Shown: positions 6,290 to 8,833 of the stretch, one piece after another
Layout of the letters: every line of letters starts with the position of its first letter
Position numbering within the stretch: the stretch's first letter is position 1
Assembly: GCA_021808185.1 (NCBI GenBank)
Contig: JAKBCB010000132.1
Span: 1-8,833, forward strand
DNA: 8,833 bases
DNA from: Pseudomonadota bacterium
GTDB lineage: Bacteria; Pseudomonadota; Alphaproteobacteria; Acetobacterales; Acetobacteraceae
Reading direction: 5' to 3'
Made by a program: the position numbers and the translations under genes
Notes under the pieces: model-generated
Told to the model about the DNA's origin: nothing
Databases searched by the model: none
Seen by the model: the letters and a program-made list of their open reading frames with translations, nothing else

Positions 6290-6502
6290 TCAACGCATCA
6301 GAGCAACGATCATGTCGCAGTCGTGGCGACCGGCGAGCAGGCAATCCTCGACCGCGCCCTTCGCGTGCAGCTCGCGGATCAGGAACAGCCCGACCACCAC
6401 CAGCAGCAGCGCCACCGCCATGCCGGCAAGGCTCGCGGTCTGGCGGTCCGCCCCGTCCTGGTCCTCGTCACGGCTGAAGATGGAACGAACGATGCGCGGC
6501 AT
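6290..6502 (-). CDS. Small single-TM conserved hypothetical protein
   Basis: This is a 70-residue protein with a charged N-terminus (MPRIVRSIFSRDEDQDGADR), one membrane helix at about 24-42 (LAGMAVALLLVVVGLFLI), and a short tail holding VEDCLLAGRHDC with two Cys seven residues apart (54 and 62). Similar small proteins with an EDCLLxGRxxC tail occur, to my recollection, in alphaproteobacteria; their function is unknown. ATG 6502 has GAGGG (6507-6511) 4 nt upstream. The frame continues open upstream to 7681, but that part is antisense to the transporter gene and is rejected. It lies 85 nt upstream of the creatininase-family gene on the same strand, so co-transcription is possible, and it is divergent from the LctP-like gene. 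Confidence 0.7.
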   Translation of the reverse strand: MPRIVRSIFSRDEDQDGADRQTASLAGMAVALLLVVVGLFLIRELHAKGAVEDCLLAGRHDCDMIVALMR

Positions 6503-6555
6503 ACGGCCCTCGCCAAGGCCGGAACTGTAACTCCGCTTTGCGGTCGGAGCGCAAG

Positions 6556-6568
6556 CATTGCAGCAATG
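6556..6568. promoter_or_regulatory. Short perfect palindrome in divergent intergenic region (operator candidate)
   Basis: CATTGC-A-GCAATG is a perfect 13-nt dyad in the 124-nt gap between the 70-residue protein gene and the LctP-like gene. Beside it are further imperfect dyads: CTCCG (6531-6535) with CGGAG (6545-6549), and GCTTTGCG with GCGCAAGC. The position fits a repressor or activator site for the divergent promoters. It matches no operator I recognise, no regulator gene is in the window, and no convincing -35/-10 pair was found. Confidence 0.3.
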
Positions 6569-6626
6569 ACGTTTGCGCGCGCGGCAGCGGATCGCGACGC
6601 GGCGCGGGGTTCGGCATGGTGCCGAC

Positions 6627-8027
6627 ATGACGCTGCTGATCCAGGCCCTGCCGCTGCTGGTGCTGGTCGGCCTGCTCGCCTCCGGGCGGGCGGGGCCGGT
6701 GGCTGCCTGCGCGCTGGCGATCCTGCTGAGCCTGCCCGCCGCCATGCTCGAACTGCCGCAAGGGGCGGCCGGGCTGCCGGGATTCGCCCTGGCGAGCGCG
6801 GCGCAGGGGCTGTGGCTGGCGCTGATCCCGGTCGGCGTGATGGCCGGCGGGTTGCTGTTCCATGCCGCCATCGCCCGGCCCGAGCGCGAGGCCACCGCCG
6901 CCCCGCGCGACCGCGTGGCGGTGCTGTTCGACAGCGCCTTCCTGCTCGGCCCGTTCACCGAGGCCGTCACCGGCTTCGGCGTCGGCTCGGTGTTCGCCAT
7001 CGGCGCGCTGCGGCGCGTCGGCATCGAGGGTGCGACGGCGGCGGCGATTGCGATGCTGGCGCAGATTATCGTGCCTTGGGGCGGGCTCGGCCCCGGGACG
7101 GCGGTGGGGGCGGCGCTGGCGGGGATTCCGGCGCAGACGATGGCGCTGCGCAACGCGGTGCAGCTCGCCGCGGCACTGCCGTTCCTGCTGTTGCTGTTCT
7201 GGCGGTTTGCGGCCTCGGCCGGGGTATCGATCTCGGCGCGGCAACGCTTCGGCCAGGCGGCGTGGCTGGCGGGCCTCGCCGGGCTGCTGATCGGTTGGCA
7301 TTTCCTGGTGCCGTGGGAGGTGTGCGGGCTGCTCGCCACCGGGCCGCTGCTCGCGGCGCGGATGCTGCTGGCGGCGCCGCCGCGCAGCGCCGATGCGTGG
7401 CGCCGCGCGGTGGCGGGGGCGTTTGCGTACGTGCTGCTGGCCGCCGTGCTGCTGGGCAGCCGGCTATGGCCGCATCCGCCGTCGTTGCAGCCCTTCGCCG
7501 ACCTGCCGGCGCTGCCGCTGAACCACGCGATGGTGGCGCTGTGGGTGGTGGCGCTGGGGCTGCTGGCGGCACGGCGGGACGGGGCGATGGTGGCGGCGCA
7601 GGCGCTGCGGCGGATGCCGCGCACGGCGCTGGTGCTGCTGCTGTTCGTGCTGCTGGCGCGCACGCTGGGCAATGCCGGCATCCCGCAGGCGCTCGCGGTC
7701 GCGCTGGCGGGCGTGGCCGGCGGGTTGGCGCCCTACGCGGGGCCGCTGCTGGCGGCCGGGGGCGGCTTCGTCACCGGCACCAACACCGGCGGCAACAGCG
7801 CGATGATGCCGCTGCAATCCGCCCTCGGCCGCGCGGCGGGGCTGGCGCCGGCCGTGCTGCCGGCGGTGCAGAACGGCACCCTGACCCTGCTGATGGCACC
7901 GCAACTGACCGCCGTGGTCGCGCAACTCGCCGGCGGCGGCACGCGGCTCGCGCAGGTATGGCGGCTGTCCTGGCCGGTGGCGGTGATCGGCATCCTGATC
8001 GGGATGGCGGCGGTCGCGATCGGGTGA
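6627..8027 (+). CDS. LctP-family (L-lactate permease-like) transporter, short divergent member
   Basis: This polytopic inner-membrane protein of 466 residues has roughly a dozen hydrophobic segments. Family marks are LGPFTEAVTGFGVGSVFAIG at 108-126, corresponding to the GPFLEGAAGFGTPVAI block of lactate permeases, and GGFVTGTNTGGNSAMMPLQ at 379-397, corresponding to the FLTGSNTSSNxxFGSLQ block. LctP proteins are usually ~530-560 residues, so this one is shorter and both motifs are altered (E-A-V-T-G for E-G-A-A-G; TNTGGN for SNTSSN). The substrate may be a monocarboxylate other than lactate. The start ATG 6627 is chosen because the hydrophobic N-terminus follows at once; an upstream TTG (6573) would add 18 Arg-rich residues. 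There is no strong Shine-Dalgarno. No lactate dehydrogenase gene is nearby. The glycosylase gene follows after 12 nt. Confidence 0.85.
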   Translation: MTLLIQALPLLVLVGLLASGRAGPVAACALAILLSLPAAMLELPQGAAGLPGFALASAAQGLWLALIPVGVMAGGLLFHAAIARPEREATAAPRDRVAVLFDSAFLLGPFTEAVTGFGVGSVFAIGALRRVGIEGATAAAIAMLAQIIVPWGGLGPGTAVGAALAGIPAQTMALRNAVQLAAALPFLLLLFWRFAASAGVSISARQRFGQAAWLAGLAGLLIGWHFLVPWEVCGLLATGPLLAARMLLAAPPRSADAWRRAVAGAFAYVLLAAVLLGSRLWPHPPSLQPFADLPALPLNHAMVALWVVALGLLAARRDGAMVAAQALRRMPRTALVLLLFVLLARTLGNAGIPQALAVALAGVAGGLAPYAGPLLAAGGGFVTGTNTGGNSAMMPLQSALGRAAGLAPAVLPAVQNGTLTLLMAPQLTAVVAQLAGGGTRLAQVWRLSWPVAVIGILIGMAAVAIG

Positions 8028-8039
8028 GATGATGCGCGG

Positions 8040-8669
8040 ATGCGCGCCGCCACCACCCACCTGAAATCCACCTGCCCTCGCTTCGCGGCGCACATCCAGC
8101 GCGTCGGGCCATGCCGCTTGAGCACCGAGCGCGACCGCGACCCGTACGAGGCGCTGGTGCGCGCCATCGCCTTCCAGCAACTGCACGGCAATGCCGCGCG
8201 CGCCATCCTGGCTCGATTCGTGGCGCTGTATCCGGACGTGCCGTTCCCGACGCCGGCGCAGGTGCTCTCGACCGACGACGCGACCATGCGTGCCTGCGGG
8301 TTTTCCGCGAACAAGACGCTGGCCATCCGCGATATCGCGACCAAGGCGGCGGAGGGCGTGGTGCCGACCCGCCGCGCCGCCATGCGGCTGAGCGACGCCG
8401 CCCTGATCGAGCGGCTGACAAGCATTCGCGGTGTCGGCCGCTGGACCGTCGAGATGCTGCTGATTTCCACCCTCGGCCGAAAGGACATTCTTCCGGTCGA
8501 TGATTTCGGCGTGCGCGAAGGGTACCGGCTGCTCTACGAACTGGACGCGCAGCCGAAGCCACGCGACCTCGCGGCCATCGGGGAAGCATGGGCGCCGTGG
8601 CGCAGCGTAGCCACCTGGTATCTCTGGCGCGCGGCCGACCAGGGCAAGGCGATCAAGCAGCCGGAGTAG
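8040..8669 (+). CDS. DNA-3-methyladenine glycosylase, AlkA-type (HhH-GPD superfamily)
   Basis: This 209-residue base-excision repair enzyme should remove alkylated purines such as 3-methyladenine from DNA. Visible features are IAFQQLHGNAARAI at 43-56 (conserved QQ helix), the helix-hairpin-helix LTSIRGVGRWTVEMLL at 126-141, the catalytic loop LPVDDFGVREGY at 151-162 with Asp155 aligning to AlkA Asp238, and AWAPWRSVATWYLWRA at 183-198, matching the AlkA WKPWRSYA region. It lacks the N-terminal domain of E. coli AlkA (282 residues) and matches the common ~200-residue bacterial form. ATG 8040 lies 12 nt after the transporter stop with only a weak GGTGAG upstream, so it is probably co-transcribed and perhaps weakly translated. 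No Ada-type regulator is present. Confidence 0.93.
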   Translation: MRAATTHLKSTCPRFAAHIQRVGPCRLSTERDRDPYEALVRAIAFQQLHGNAARAILARFVALYPDVPFPTPAQVLSTDDATMRACGFSANKTLAIRDIATKAAEGVVPTRRAAMRLSDAALIERLTSIRGVGRWTVEMLLISTLGRKDILPVDDFGVREGYRLLYELDAQPKPRDLAAIGEAWAPWRSVATWYLWRAADQGKAIKQPE

Positions 8670-8757
8670 GCGCCGCGCCGGCTCGACATCGCCGCCGCCA
8701 CGCCCACATGGAATGCACCGAATACATGGGGGCGTCCGTGACCGAACGGGTCGGCCG

Positions 8758-8833
8758 ATGAGGCGGCGCACCGCGTTTGCCGCCATTGTCATCCTGGCGG
8801 CCCTGATCGTGGCCGGCACGCTTGGCTGGCGCG
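8758..8833 (+). CDS. Start of a membrane or exported protein, cut by window edge
   Basis: ATG 8758 opens a frame beginning MRRRTAFAAIVILAALIVAG followed by TLGWR, a classic basic-then-hydrophobic signal peptide or N-terminal anchor. Only 25 residues are visible, so the family cannot be named; many exported and membrane-fusion proteins begin this way. It lies 88 nt after the glycosylase stop. The upstream Shine-Dalgarno is weak. A 17-codon frame (8708-8761) overlaps the start as ATGA and may or may not be translated. Confidence 0.45.
   Translation, partial: MRRRTAFAAIVILAALIVAGTLGWR

Noticed and set aside
6503..7681. Upstream extension of the 70-residue protein frame (Ser/Ala/Pro-rich) across the transporter gene
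   Set aside because: It is antisense to the LctP-like gene, low in complexity, and the ribosome binding site supports ATG 6502.
7464..8819. Minus-strand frame of 451 codons over the glycosylase and transporter
   Set aside because: It is Arg/Gly/Gln-rich with no motif; the plus strand encodes a clear HhH-GPD glycosylase with catalytic Asp.
1..8833. Novel defence, CRISPR, toxin-antitoxin or mobile element system
   Set aside because: No spaced repeats, transposase, integrase, nuclease or toxin-like genes are visible; composition is uniform and the genes are ordinary metabolic, transport and repair types.

Overview
The window is a very GC-rich stretch (high G/C at third codon positions throughout) of an ordinary chromosomal kind. 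Gene content fits an alphaproteobacterium, most likely Acetobacteraceae or a close relative. That placement is inferred from the look of the left-edge protein, the 70-residue membrane protein and the transporter/hydrolase sequences, and no rRNA or marker gene confirms it. There is no tRNA, rRNA, CRISPR array, insertion sequence or phage gene.

Layout from left to right. (1) At 1-~290 lies the C-terminal part of a plus-strand gene of unknown function, cut by the window edge, whose 3' end is unclear. (2) At 385-3405 a minus-strand operon encodes a CUT1-type ABC importer: substrate-binding protein, then two permeases, the last two overlapping by 4 nt (GTGA). It contains no ATPase gene. A 10-bp palindromic hairpin sits at the binding-protein/permease junction and a degraded relative sits just past the operon end. 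(3) At 3522-4094 a plus-strand gene encodes an exported YbhB/YbcL-type PEBP (Raf-kinase-inhibitor-like) protein. A perfect 13-bp stem-loop closes this gene and the convergent gene that follows. (4) At 4131-6204 a minus-strand pair encodes a creatininase-family amidohydrolase and an M20 metallodipeptidase, overlapping by 11 nt. Upstream of it on the same strand, 85 nt away, is a gene for a 70-residue single-TM protein (6290-6502). (5) At 6627-8669 a plus-strand pair encodes a short LctP-family (lactate permease-like) transporter and, 12 nt later, an AlkA-type DNA-3-methyladenine glycosylase. (6) At the right edge (8758 onward) the first codons of a membrane or exported protein are seen.

The most coherent theme is uptake and hydrolysis of small organic compounds. 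An ABC importer supplies an unknown substrate, and a creatininase-like amidase and an M20 dipeptidase could act on cyclic amides or small peptides. Whether the importer feeds the hydrolases is inference only, because the PEBP gene separates the two operons. I see no clear evidence of a new defence or mobile system. The items most worth checking are the REP-like hairpin at the binding-protein/permease junction, the missing ATPase, the variant creatininase motif, the possible Shine-Dalgarno-masking hairpin before the creatininase gene, and the divergent short LctP protein.
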